From JBEVJK01 sp963791325 (lineage in GTDB: Bacteria; Pseudomonadota; Alphaproteobacteria; Rhizobiales; Rhizobiaceae): a stretch of DNA of 64,000 nt. Below the pieces are notes generated by a model. That model saw only the letters and a list, made by a program, of their open reading frames with translations. It was not told the DNA's origin and ran no database searches. Each line of letters begins with the position of its first letter. Positions within the stretch are counted from its first letter, which is position 1. Position numbers and translations under genes: made by a program. The DNA lies in the NCBI GenBank assembly GCA_963791325.1, contig CAWBRU010000004.1:124001-188000 (forward strand). Direction: 5' to 3'. Below are positions 17,833 through 25,153 of this stretch, piece after piece.

Positions 17833-18243
17833 ATGTTGAACAGAGTAGGATTGCTTTGGTCAGGCCTGTTCGTTCTGGCGGCCGTTGGACATGCCGGCGC
17901 CGCGACTCTCGATGCCCTTCAAGGGGCATGGGCGATGAACGGAACGGGTTGCGAATCCATCTTCAAGAAGACGGGCCGCGGCATGGAGTTCAGAGATCGA
18001 GATTCGTCTCTAAATACCGGATTGATCATCAAAGGTTCGACAATTCTAGGTCCACTCGCGACCTGCAAGGTCGCGCAGATCCGCCGGAAGGGCGATCGCT
18101 TGTCAGCCGCACTCAATTGCTCGGATTCCATCATATACGGCAACCTGGCAGTTTCCTTCCGCATCCTCTCGCCAAACAAATTCGAAAGGTATGCGCCCGA
18201 ATTCCCCGAGATCTCCGTAATCTACAACCGATGTAACCTTTGA
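17833..18243 (+). CDS. Small secreted protein of unknown function
   Basis: A 136-residue protein with a signal peptide (hydrophobic residues 6-22, cleavage likely after HAGAA). The mature part starts TLDALQGAWAMNGTGCESIF and contains four cysteines (about residues 39, 78, 95 and 134), suggesting disulfides in the periplasm. A GAAGGAGAG ribosome site precedes ATG 17833. It lies 29 bases after the HlyD-like gene and is the last gene of the cluster. I do not recognise the family. Confidence 0.78.
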   Translation: MLNRVGLLWSGLFVLAAVGHAGAATLDALQGAWAMNGTGCESIFKKTGRGMEFRDRDSSLNTGLIIKGSTILGPLATCKVAQIRRKGDRLSAALNCSDSIIYGNLAVSFRILSPNKFERYAPEFPEISVIYNRCNL

Positions 18244-18262
18244 AGGGCCGGAATGAGGCCCT
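18244..18262 (+). terminator. Short hairpin directly after the envelope cluster
   Basis: Perfect 6-base stem AGGGCC / GGCCCT with a 7-base loop, beginning at the base after the stop codon of the secreted protein gene. The following sequence is not a T-run, so termination strength is uncertain. It shares CGGAATGAGGCCC with the hairpin at 16005-16035. Confidence 0.4.
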
Positions 18263-18483
18263 AAGGTTGATCTTGTGGAATGGGCCGTTGTGGAAGCCTC
18301 GCAATTCTGCGTCTGCGCGGCATGATCCAAAAATCTGCAGCCCCGCGGCCGCATCCGCCCGGACGGAGGCGTGCACGCATCGCGCTTTCCGTGATGCGCA
18401 AGGCCTGACCGTCGTGCCGAAATGCCCGGTGCTGTAATCCGTTGACCGGCGTGCTATTTTAGCAGTCGATCACGGAGGGGACC

Positions 18484-19515
18484 ATGATCGACGACCGCAC
18501 AGGCTTTGCCGAGATGGTCATGCTGATCCTCGGGATGCGGCTCACCAAGATGATCGAGGTGGCCGCTGCGATGGGGCTGGCCGATCTGATCGACGAAGAA
18601 CCGCGTCAGATAGCGGATCTCTCTGAATCGACCGGCAGCGATCCGGCGGCCCTGCGCCGGCTCTGCCGGGCCCTCGTTGCCTGCGGGGTCTTCAGCCTCG
18701 ACGACCAGGGAAGGCTCGCACACAACGGACGCTCTCGCTGGCTGCGGCGTGATGCCAGCCCGTCCCTGCATCACCTCAGCCGCTATTCGGGCATGCCAAG
18801 CACCTGGGGCGTCTGGAGCCGATTGGAGGAGGTGGTGCGGGAGGGCGAACCTGCCTTCGAGCGGCACTTCGGAAAGCCCTATTTCAGCTACATGAAGGAT
18901 CACCCTGACGAGGCATCGATATTCGACGCCCACATGCAGAACAGCCCGGACGATCGGCATGCAGCCGTGGCAGAAGCCTACGATTTCTCCGGCGTCGGGA
19001 CTGTGATCGACATTGGCGGTGGCAACGGAGCCCTGCTGTCGGCAATCCTGACGGCCTATCCATCCGTTCGGGGGGTACTGTTCGACCATCCGGCCGTCGT
19101 CGGCAAGGCATTCGAGACGTTTCCGCTGTTGAGAGATCGCTGCCAGCTTGCGCCCGGCGATTTCTTCGAAGCGGTGACTGCCGGCGGCGACGTCTACACG
19201 CTGGCGCAGGTCTTACATGACTGGAGCGACGAGCGCTGCGTCCGGATCCTGAAGAACTGCCGGGCAATGATGCACGACAAGGCACGGCTTCTGGTGATCG
19301 AACGCATCATCGATGGTGTCCCCGACACTGTGAAGGTAGTGGACTACCTGACGGACATGCACATGATGGTGCTGTTCAAAGACGGGCGAGAACGCACTGT
19401 GGACGAATTCGCGTCGCTGTTCGACCGCGCGGGTCTCCAACCGCCCCGCGTCAATGCCACAAGGTCGGCTTTCTTCATCATCGAGACGATGGCCAAGCCT
19501 GCAGCCTTGGTTTGA
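18484..19515 (+). CDS. SAM-dependent O-methyltransferase (methyltransferase family 2)
   Basis: A 343-residue enzyme of the plant-type/CrtF/TcmN O-methyltransferase family. The N-terminal dimerisation winged-helix domain covers residues 10-90 (LGMRLTKMIEVAAAMGLADLI). The SAM-binding loop TVIDIGGGNGALLSA is at 173-187. The catalytic base is seen as His245 in QVLHDWSDERC. ATG 18484 follows a strong GGAGGGG site. It stands alone: the secreted protein gene ends 240 bases upstream and the next gene is on the other strand. The acceptor is probably a hydroxylated aromatic or polyketide-like molecule by family, but nothing nearby identifies it. Confidence 0.92.
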   Translation: MIDDRTGFAEMVMLILGMRLTKMIEVAAAMGLADLIDEEPRQIADLSESTGSDPAALRRLCRALVACGVFSLDDQGRLAHNGRSRWLRRDASPSLHHLSRYSGMPSTWGVWSRLEEVVREGEPAFERHFGKPYFSYMKDHPDEASIFDAHMQNSPDDRHAAVAEAYDFSGVGTVIDIGGGNGALLSAILTAYPSVRGVLFDHPAVVGKAFETFPLLRDRCQLAPGDFFEAVTAGGDVYTLAQVLHDWSDERCVRILKNCRAMMHDKARLLVIERIIDGVPDTVKVVDYLTDMHMMVLFKDGRERTVDEFASLFDRAGLQPPRVNATRSAFFIIETMAKPAALV

Positions 19516-19624
19516 CAAGCGAATGGAGAGCCAAGCTGACGGATTTTCTATCAGCTGATGAACAGGCAAGAAGAAGCGCCGGTGCGCAGAACCGACGACA
19601 TCGTTCGACGTCGGAAACGCTGGG

Positions 19625-19975
19625 TTAGCGCGGCAGTTTGCCGGCGAGGATGTCCTTCGCTCCCTGGTTGCCCTTTTCGCACAACTCGTCCTTGTGGCCG
19701 CTCTTCGTGATTTGGATCTCGATCTTGATGGCTTCAGTGGAGATCAGGTTCACCGCAGCCATCTGCACCGCCTGAGGATCGGCTCCAGTATCGTTGACGA
19801 TTTTGAGGACATAGGCCTGCGCGAAGGTGAGCCAAGCCCGTTCATCGACCCCGCACATCTTGTTGAGCGCGAGGTAGAGGGCGGCGTTGCGCTTCGCATA
19901 GTCTAGGCCGCTCTCGGCCTTTGCCTGGCTTGCCACGACAAGCGCGAGCGCAGTGGCGGTGACAATTGCTTTCAA
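19625..19975 (-). CDS. Small secreted protein of unknown function
   Basis: A 116-residue protein with a classical signal peptide (KAIVTATALALVVASQAKA, cleavage before ESGLDYAKR). The mature domain is helical and has two cysteines. TTG 19975 is chosen because CGGAGA lies 6-7 bases upstream and it gives a normal lysine-led signal peptide; a GTG at 19993 would add six residues but has no ribosome site. I do not recognise the family. It is a single gene on the minus strand between the O-methyltransferase and the tagatose-type operon. Confidence 0.65.
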   Translation of the reverse strand: MKAIVTATALALVVASQAKAESGLDYAKRNAALYLALNKMCGVDERAWLTFAQAYVLKIVNDTGADPQAVQMAAVNLISTEAIKIEIQITKSGHKDELCEKGNQGAKDILAGKLPR

Positions 19976-19993
19976 GATCGTTCTCCGTGGCAC

Positions 19994-20447
19994 TTAGCGA
20001 AGCGTTTGCCAGGACCCTTTCGGAACTGCAAGCACGATGAGGAGCGCGGCTCCACAATCATCATCATAGTGAGAAAGATGATCCGGAACGACCGTTGCTT
20101 CGGGCGGCAGCCGGCGGTCGAGCTTGTGGATCGCGGCGCGACGGTCGGCGAGCAAGGTGGCTGATCTCGATGAACACGGCAAGGCATGGCGATGAAGTCG
20201 ACTATTTTGTTGCCTCGATTGAGAAAATGATCACTTTGGTCTTCCTATCCCCTGGTCGGGGGGCGACAGACGTCGTTGTCGATGAGGACGCCGGGCTTGG
20301 CGCTGCGTTCGGCGCGACGTGGTTGCCAGAACGGAAAGTTGCGTCGTTGGACTACGAGGTATTCGCGCTCGATGAGTGGCCGCCCTTGAGCAGCTCAGCT
20401 CGCAACCGGAGCTTCCGAGCTGCTCATCGAAAAGGCGAGCTCGAGTA
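19994..20447. other. Intergenic region ending in a hairpin
   Basis: A 454-base stretch without a convincing gene. A frame of up to 117 codons (20095-20448) ends TAATG with the kinase start but lacks a ribosome site and any recognisable sequence. The notable element is the nested inverted repeat at 20388-20425. Confidence 0.45.
20388..20425 (+). promoter_or_regulatory. Strong nested hairpin just upstream of the sugar kinase start
   Basis: Outer perfect 9-base arms GAGCAGCTC (20388-20396) and GAGCTGCTC (20417-20425), with an inner 5-base stem AGCTC / GAGCT (20397-20401 and 20409-20413), a 7-base loop and a 3-base bulge. It ends 22 bases before the ATG at 20448. Such a structure in a leader could affect translation or mark the end of an upstream transcript; no T-run follows. 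Confidence 0.5.
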
Positions 20448-21425
20448 ATGGCGCCGGTGCTGTCTCCCGACAAGCTGGGTCCGACTGTGTGCATCGGCGA
20501 AATCCTCGTCGAGATCGTCGCCACAACTCAAGGGGAGGGGTTTGTCGACGCGCAGCCGCTCTATGGGCCATATCCGAGTGGCGCCCCTGCAATTTTCATC
20601 GATCAATGCGGGCGAATCGGGGGCAGCGCAGCGATGATCGGCGCAGTTGGCGACGACGATTTCGGACGCGTCAATGTCGATCGGCTGAAGCGCGACGGCG
20701 TGGACGTCTCCGCGATATCGGTCGATCCCGATTTCCCGACGGGAAGCGCATTCGTGCGCTATCGACGGGACGGGTCCCGGGACTTCGTCTTCAACATCGC
20801 CAAGTCCGCTGCTGCTCGCTTCGGGTGGACTGAAGCCGTCGAAGCGCTGGTCGAGAGAGCCGGACATGTGCATGTCATGGGATCTGCACTCTCCATGGCC
20901 AGTGCGACTGACGTGATCGACCGCGCGGTCGACACCGTCAAGCGACGCGGCGGCACCCTTTCGCTCGACCCGAACCTTCGCAAGGAGCTGAGGCTCGATC
21001 CAGCTGTTGAGCAGCGATTTGCCAGACTTGTTGCTTCGAGCGACGTGTTGCTTCCATCGGGCGAGGAGCTGGAGCGTGCGGCCGGTGTTGAGGGGGAGAG
21101 CCGCGCCATCGAGCGGCTGTTCGAGATCGGCGTGAAGGAGATCGTTCTGAAGCGTGGTGCCAACGGCGCCAGTTTGCTTGCTCCCGACGGCCATCGTCTG
21201 GATGCGCCGACCTTTGTCGTTGAGGAGGTCGATCCGACCGGCGCCGGAGACTGCTTCGGCGGAGCCTATGTGGCCTGCCGCAGGCTCGGCATGCCGCCTG
21301 ACAAAGCATTGACCTATGCTTGCGCGGCCGGCGCCCGCAACGTCACCCTGCGCGGTCCGATGGAGGGGGCGGGCACGCTCGCCGAGCTCGATGAGTTCAT
21401 CGCTCGAACGGAAAGGCGCTCTTGA
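20448..21425 (+). CDS. PfkB-family sugar kinase (D-tagatose kinase candidate)
   Basis: A 325-residue ribokinase-family enzyme. Seen: the N-terminal substrate-side GRIGGSAAMIGAVGDDDFGR, the central SLDPNLRKEL and the C-terminal catalytic/anion-hole motif DPTGAGDCFGGAY with the catalytic Asp. ATG 20448 follows a weak GAG-rich site and begins at the right point for the family. Its TGA overlaps the ATG of the next gene (TGATG), so the two are coupled. With a PF08013 protein and an SDR downstream, the set matches the galactitol/D-tagatose route reported in Agrobacterium (dehydrogenase, tagatose kinase, tagatose-6-phosphate 4-epimerase). The substrate is therefore inferred as D-tagatose; fructose-like sugars remain possible. 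Confidence 0.88.
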   Translation: MAPVLSPDKLGPTVCIGEILVEIVATTQGEGFVDAQPLYGPYPSGAPAIFIDQCGRIGGSAAMIGAVGDDDFGRVNVDRLKRDGVDVSAISVDPDFPTGSAFVRYRRDGSRDFVFNIAKSAAARFGWTEAVEALVERAGHVHVMGSALSMASATDVIDRAVDTVKRRGGTLSLDPNLRKELRLDPAVEQRFARLVASSDVLLPSGEELERAAGVEGESRAIERLFEIGVKEIVLKRGANGASLLAPDGHRLDAPTFVVEEVDPTGAGDCFGGAYVACRRLGMPPDKALTYACAAGARNVTLRGPMEGAGTLAELDEFIARTERRS

Positions 21426-22699
21426 TGCAGCTTGAGCTGAGCAGCCTCGCCACGATGCGGCGCGATGGCGAGTTGCGGGGCGTGACTTCGGTCTGCTCTG
21501 CTCACCCGACCGTGCTGCGTGCAGCGCTCAGGCATGGCAGAGCCAACGACAGCACCGTTCTGATCGAGGCCACGTGCAACCAGGTCAACCACCGCGGTGG
21601 CTATACCGGCATGAGGCCGGCGGATTTTGCCGCACTCGTTCGCAAGATCGCGCTGGAGGAAGGTTGCCCCGAGCGCCTTGTCGTCTTGGGCGGTGACCAT
21701 CTCGGTCCCAGTCCGTGGCGGGATCTGCCGTCGGATCAAGCAATGGCCGAGGCCGAGAAGATGGTCGCCTCCTACATTGCCGCCGGTTTTCGGAAGATCC
21801 ATCTCGATGCGTCCATGGGCTGCCGCGGCGAACCTGCCGCTCTCAACGACGAAGCGACCGCGCTACGCGCTGCTCGACTGGCGGCTGTGGCTGAAGCCGA
21901 AGCCAGCCGCCTCGGAGGGCCGCTGCCGGTCTATGTCGTCGGAACGGAAGTTCCTCCTCCGGGTGGCGCGGACCACGAGCTTGCTGCGATCCAACCCACT
22001 CCGGCGGCCAATGCAGAGCAGACGATCGACGTGCACCGCCAAATCTTCGCAGAAAGGGGGCTCGGCGAAGCCTTCAGTCGAGCCATCGGGCTGGTGGTGC
22101 AGCCGGGCGTCGAGTTCGGCAATCGCAACGTTGTTTACTACGACCCCGGCAAAGCGACCGACCTTCGAGGCGTTCTCGACCGCGAGCCGCAGTTTGTATT
22201 CGAAGCGCACTCGACCGACTATCAAGGATCCTCCCGCCTCGCGGCCCTCGTCCGAGATGGCTTCTCGATCCTCAAGGTTGGACCCGAGCTGACATTCGTC
22301 CTCCGCGAGGCGCTCTATGCCCTCGATCTCATTGCATCGGATCTGGTGCTCGGCTACGGGCAGCGTCCGCTCTTCAAGGCAATGGAGGAGCTGACGCTGG
22401 CTCAACCCGAGCATTGGTCTCGCCACTACGGCGGGACGGAAGACGAGAAGCGCGTGCTCCGCCAATACTCACTCTCGGATCGCATTCGTTACTATTGGAC
22501 GAATTCTGCGGCACAGGCGGCGGTCAAGCATCTCGTGGAGAGTCTGCGGCGGCGCAGCGTTCCCATGACCCTGTTTTGGCAACATCTTCCCGGGGCAGAG
22601 CAGTTCGCCGACACCCCGCTTGAACCGGAGGACGTTTTGCTGTGGCGGGTCACAAGATCGCTCGATGCCTATCATCGGGCCTGCAATGCCTCCGCATAG
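21425..22699 (+). CDS. KbaZ/GatZ-family protein (D-tagatose-6-phosphate 4-epimerase candidate)
   Basis: A 424-residue member of PF08013, long annotated as the non-catalytic subunit of class II D-tagatose-1,6-bisphosphate aldolase. Seen: VTSVCSAHPTVLRAAL near the start, TCNQVNHRGGYTGMRPADF, VLGGDHLGPSPW and FEAHSTDYQ, all typical. No catalytic KbaY/GatY aldolase gene is present. Family members outside an aldolase context have been shown in Agrobacterium to epimerise tagatose-6-phosphate to fructose-6-phosphate, so that role is more likely here. The start overlaps the kinase stop by one base. An SDR follows on the same strand. Confidence 0.92.
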   Translation: MQLELSSLATMRRDGELRGVTSVCSAHPTVLRAALRHGRANDSTVLIEATCNQVNHRGGYTGMRPADFAALVRKIALEEGCPERLVVLGGDHLGPSPWRDLPSDQAMAEAEKMVASYIAAGFRKIHLDASMGCRGEPAALNDEATALRAARLAAVAEAEASRLGGPLPVYVVGTEVPPPGGADHELAAIQPTPAANAEQTIDVHRQIFAERGLGEAFSRAIGLVVQPGVEFGNRNVVYYDPGKATDLRGVLDREPQFVFEAHSTDYQGSSRLAALVRDGFSILKVGPELTFVLREALYALDLIASDLVLGYGQRPLFKAMEELTLAQPEHWSRHYGGTEDEKRVLRQYSLSDRIRYYWTNSAAQAAVKHLVESLRRRSVPMTLFWQHLPGAEQFADTPLEPEDVLLWRVTRSLDAYHRACNASA

Positions 22700-22801
22700 A
22701 TCGAGCCGCCGCTTCGCCGGCCCGGGGACGGACGATGTCGAACGGATCGTCGACGGGCAAAGTCGCGGCAGCAGTTTCGAGATCTGAGAGGAATGGATCC
22801 T

Positions 22802-23574
22802 ATGGCATACCAGCAGAAGTTCCGTTTGGACGGAGAGCTTGCGGTGATAACGGGCGGCGGCCGGGCCATCGGCCTTTGCTGTGCCGAGGCCTTGGCCGAA
22901 GCGGGCGCCAGAGTCGTGGTGATCGAGCGCAGCGAGACCGATGCTGCGCAAGCAATCGCGCTACGGAAGAAGGGCCACGATGTCCAGCTGCGGCTTGGCG
23001 ACGTCACTGACTCGGCCCGAATGGAAGAAATCGCAGCAGAGCTCGAATCGAACGGCAGGGCGGCCACCGTCTTGGTGAACAACGCCGGGATCGGTCAGAG
23101 CGGCATCGCGTCCGAGGACGTCGCCGACGCAGACTGGCTGCGCATGATGAACGTCAACGTGAATGGCGTGTTCTGGTGCTCTCGCGCGTTTGGACGTCAC
23201 ATGGTCAGCGCTCGCCGGGGGCAATCGTCAACCTCGGCTCGATGTCCGGCATCGTCTGCAATCGTCCCCAGCCGCAGACGCCCTACAATGTCTCCAAGGC
23301 AGCTGTGCACCACATGACGCGGTCGATGGCTGCCGAGTGGGCACAGTACGGCGTGCGGGTGAACGCCGTTGCACCCACCTATATCGAGACCCCGATGGTT
23401 TCCGCTGTGGAAGCCAATCGCGATCGAATACCGATCTGGCTTGCGGACACGCCGATGGGCCGAATGGGTCAACCGGAAGAAGTCGCCAGTGCCGTGCTCT
23501 TTCTGGCCTCCGAGGCTGCCAGCCTGATGACCGGCGCGATAGTCAGTGTGGACGGCGGGTTCACCTGCTGGTGA
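22802..23574 (+). pseudogene. Short-chain dehydrogenase (galactitol/polyol type), frameshifted at 23217-23221
   Basis: Classical SDR split over two frames. The first has the NAD-binding TGGGRAIGLCCAE, NNAGIGQSG and MNVNVNGVF; the second continues with AIVNLGSMSG, the active site PYNVSKAAVHH and the C-terminal SVDGGFTCW. One extra G in the G5 run at 23217-23221 joins them as RRGAIVNLGS and gives about 257 residues. ATG 22802 is preferred over ATG 22793 because GAGAGGA is at the right distance. It is the third gene of the kinase - PF08013 operon, where a polyol dehydrogenase producing D-tagatose from galactitol would complete the route. A one-base sequencing error is the simplest reading. Confidence 0.85.
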
Positions 23575-23612
23575 TACCTTCCCTGGATGACCTTTTCTGC
23601 CGGCCTGACGTT

Positions 23613-23679
23613 CCGCTCTAAGCCTTTGTTTCCCGAAATTCCGGACGGAGAACCGGTTTTCACTTCCTGGAATTGCTCC
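23613..23679 (+). repeat. Dispersed palindromic intergenic element, copy 1
   Basis: A 67-base element in the convergent gap between the SDR and the FadL-family gene. Its core pairs AATTCCGG... with ...CCTGGAATT, and it contains ACGGAGAACCGG. Copies of the same element, in the other orientation, are at 51128-51169 and 52456-52525. Copies 1 and 3 also share the flanking CCGCTCTAAGCC. It can fold into an imperfect hairpin. Confidence 0.7.
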
Positions 23680-23704
23680 AGCAGGTCCCCGGCCGAATTC
23701 CCCG

Positions 23705-24958
23705 CTATCCGCCGAATCTATAGCGGATGCCAAGGGAGACGATGTCGGCGCTGCCTTCTGCCGTGCCGGCGTATCGGAAGCCAGCCGTGGTTTCGTCGAC
23801 TGGCGCGTCATCCACGAAGATGTGCGAGTAGCCTGCGTCGATCGACAGGCGCGTGGTCCAGTTGTAGCTGGCGCCGACGCTGACCCAGATACGGTCTGCA
23901 TCCGGCAGCCGCATCGAGCGATGCTCGTCTACGGTCGGCGCGATCTCATAGGCAAGGCCGGCACGGAAGGTCCAGGCCGGATTGTACCGGTACTCGCCGC
24001 CGAGCGAAAAGAACCATCCGTCTTGAAAGTCGAGCGCCAAGCTCGTACCGGCGGGCGAACCGTCGAACGGAACAGTCTTGATCCGGCTCCAATTGGTCCA
24101 CTCCAACCCCGCCATGGCGGTAAATGCTTCATTGACACGCTGGCGCAAGCCGATCGACACGGTGTCGGGCAAAGTGACATCGGCATCGACCTGGTAGGTG
24201 CCCGCCGGGATCACCCCGATCGCTGTCCGTAAGGGCGCCTCAAAGGTCTGGCTGCCGTCCAATGAATGTTTGACCGCCGATCGGTAGCCGATTCCGATCG
24301 TCGTGCCGTCGAGTGGTGTGAGCGTCAACCCGGCGACGAAACCGAGGTCTGTCGAGTTGCCTTCAAGCCGCTGTCGCGGCGGCGAAGCAGTCGGCGCAAG
24401 CGCCGTTTCGATATCGACGTCGAAGTACTCGACCTGCACGCCGGCAGCAATGCTGATCATGGTGTTCAGTTTGAAGCCAAGTACCGGCGTGACATTGACC
24501 GATTTCGCATCGGCGTCGAGATGGCTGAACATGCCGACCCAGGGGGGATTGGAGGTGGTGCTGAATCCATACGGCGCGCCGACACTCATTCCGAAGTAGA
24601 GCTGGTCGGTGAGCGGTGCCGCGAAATAACCTGCGGGAACAAGTTCGCTTTGGCCGACATTGCCGCCGCTGCCGGTGATTCCAAGCCTGGAGAGACTCGA
24701 ACGCGAGCGATCGACATCAAGCTCCGAGCGTGGGAAAACGCCCGTCAGATCCCCCTCGAGTGTTATCCCGTCGACGATCGTCACCGCCGCGGGATTCCAA
24801 AACATCGCACTGATCGAATCGCCGGGCGCAGCCATCCCCGCGAAACTGGATCCTTGACCGTAAGCCGACTGCTCGCGGACTCCAAAGCCGCCGGCTTCAG
24901 CCGAAGATGCGGCCGCCGCTGCTCCCAGCAGCGCGAAAGCCAAAGTTCGTGCTTTCAT
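23705..24958 (-). CDS. OmpP1/FadL-family outer-membrane transporter
   Basis: A 417-residue outer-membrane beta-barrel for hydrophobic compounds. The signal peptide is residues 1-22 (cleavage after SAEA). The mature N-terminus GGFGVREQSAYGQGSSFAG and SAMFWNPAA are the family hallmarks of the hatch region. Alternating beta-strand sequence runs to the C-terminus (LGIRYRFGG), although the last residue is Gly rather than Phe. The frame is open upstream, but ATG 24958 gives the proper signal peptide. It is a single gene on the minus strand. Long-chain fatty acids or aromatic hydrocarbons are the usual ligands; the ligand here is unknown. Confidence 0.92.
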   Translation of the reverse strand: MKARTLAFALLGAAAAASSAEAGGFGVREQSAYGQGSSFAGMAAPGDSISAMFWNPAAVTIVDGITLEGDLTGVFPRSELDVDRSRSSLSRLGITGSGGNVGQSELVPAGYFAAPLTDQLYFGMSVGAPYGFSTTSNPPWVGMFSHLDADAKSVNVTPVLGFKLNTMISIAAGVQVEYFDVDIETALAPTASPPRQRLEGNSTDLGFVAGLTLTPLDGTTIGIGYRSAVKHSLDGSQTFEAPLRTAIGVIPAGTYQVDADVTLPDTVSIGLRQRVNEAFTAMAGLEWTNWSRIKTVPFDGSPAGTSLALDFQDGWFFSLGGEYRYNPAWTFRAGLAYEIAPTVDEHRSMRLPDADRIWVSVGASYNWTTRLSIDAGYSHIFVDDAPVDETTAGFRYAGTAEGSADIVSLGIRYRFGG

Positions 24959-25153
24959 GAGTTTGTCTCGGCGGCCGACACCGCATTCGAGCTCCCGTTC
25001 CCCTATCCACGATAACCGGGCCTGTGACATAGAGTTGAATCATCATTGCTCCTCAATCAATCGCTTTCTGGTGTGAAAGGCATTGCGCTGGGCTGTGTGA
25101 CGCATAGGCCACAGAGCTTCCTGGGTGACCGGGATGGCGATAGTCACAGATGA

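Noticed and set aside
20095..20448. Open frame whose stop forms TAATG with the sugar-kinase start
   Set aside because: The overlap looks like coupling, but there is no ribosome site or recognisable protein and the codon use is poor. The hairpin at 20388-20425 lies inside its end.
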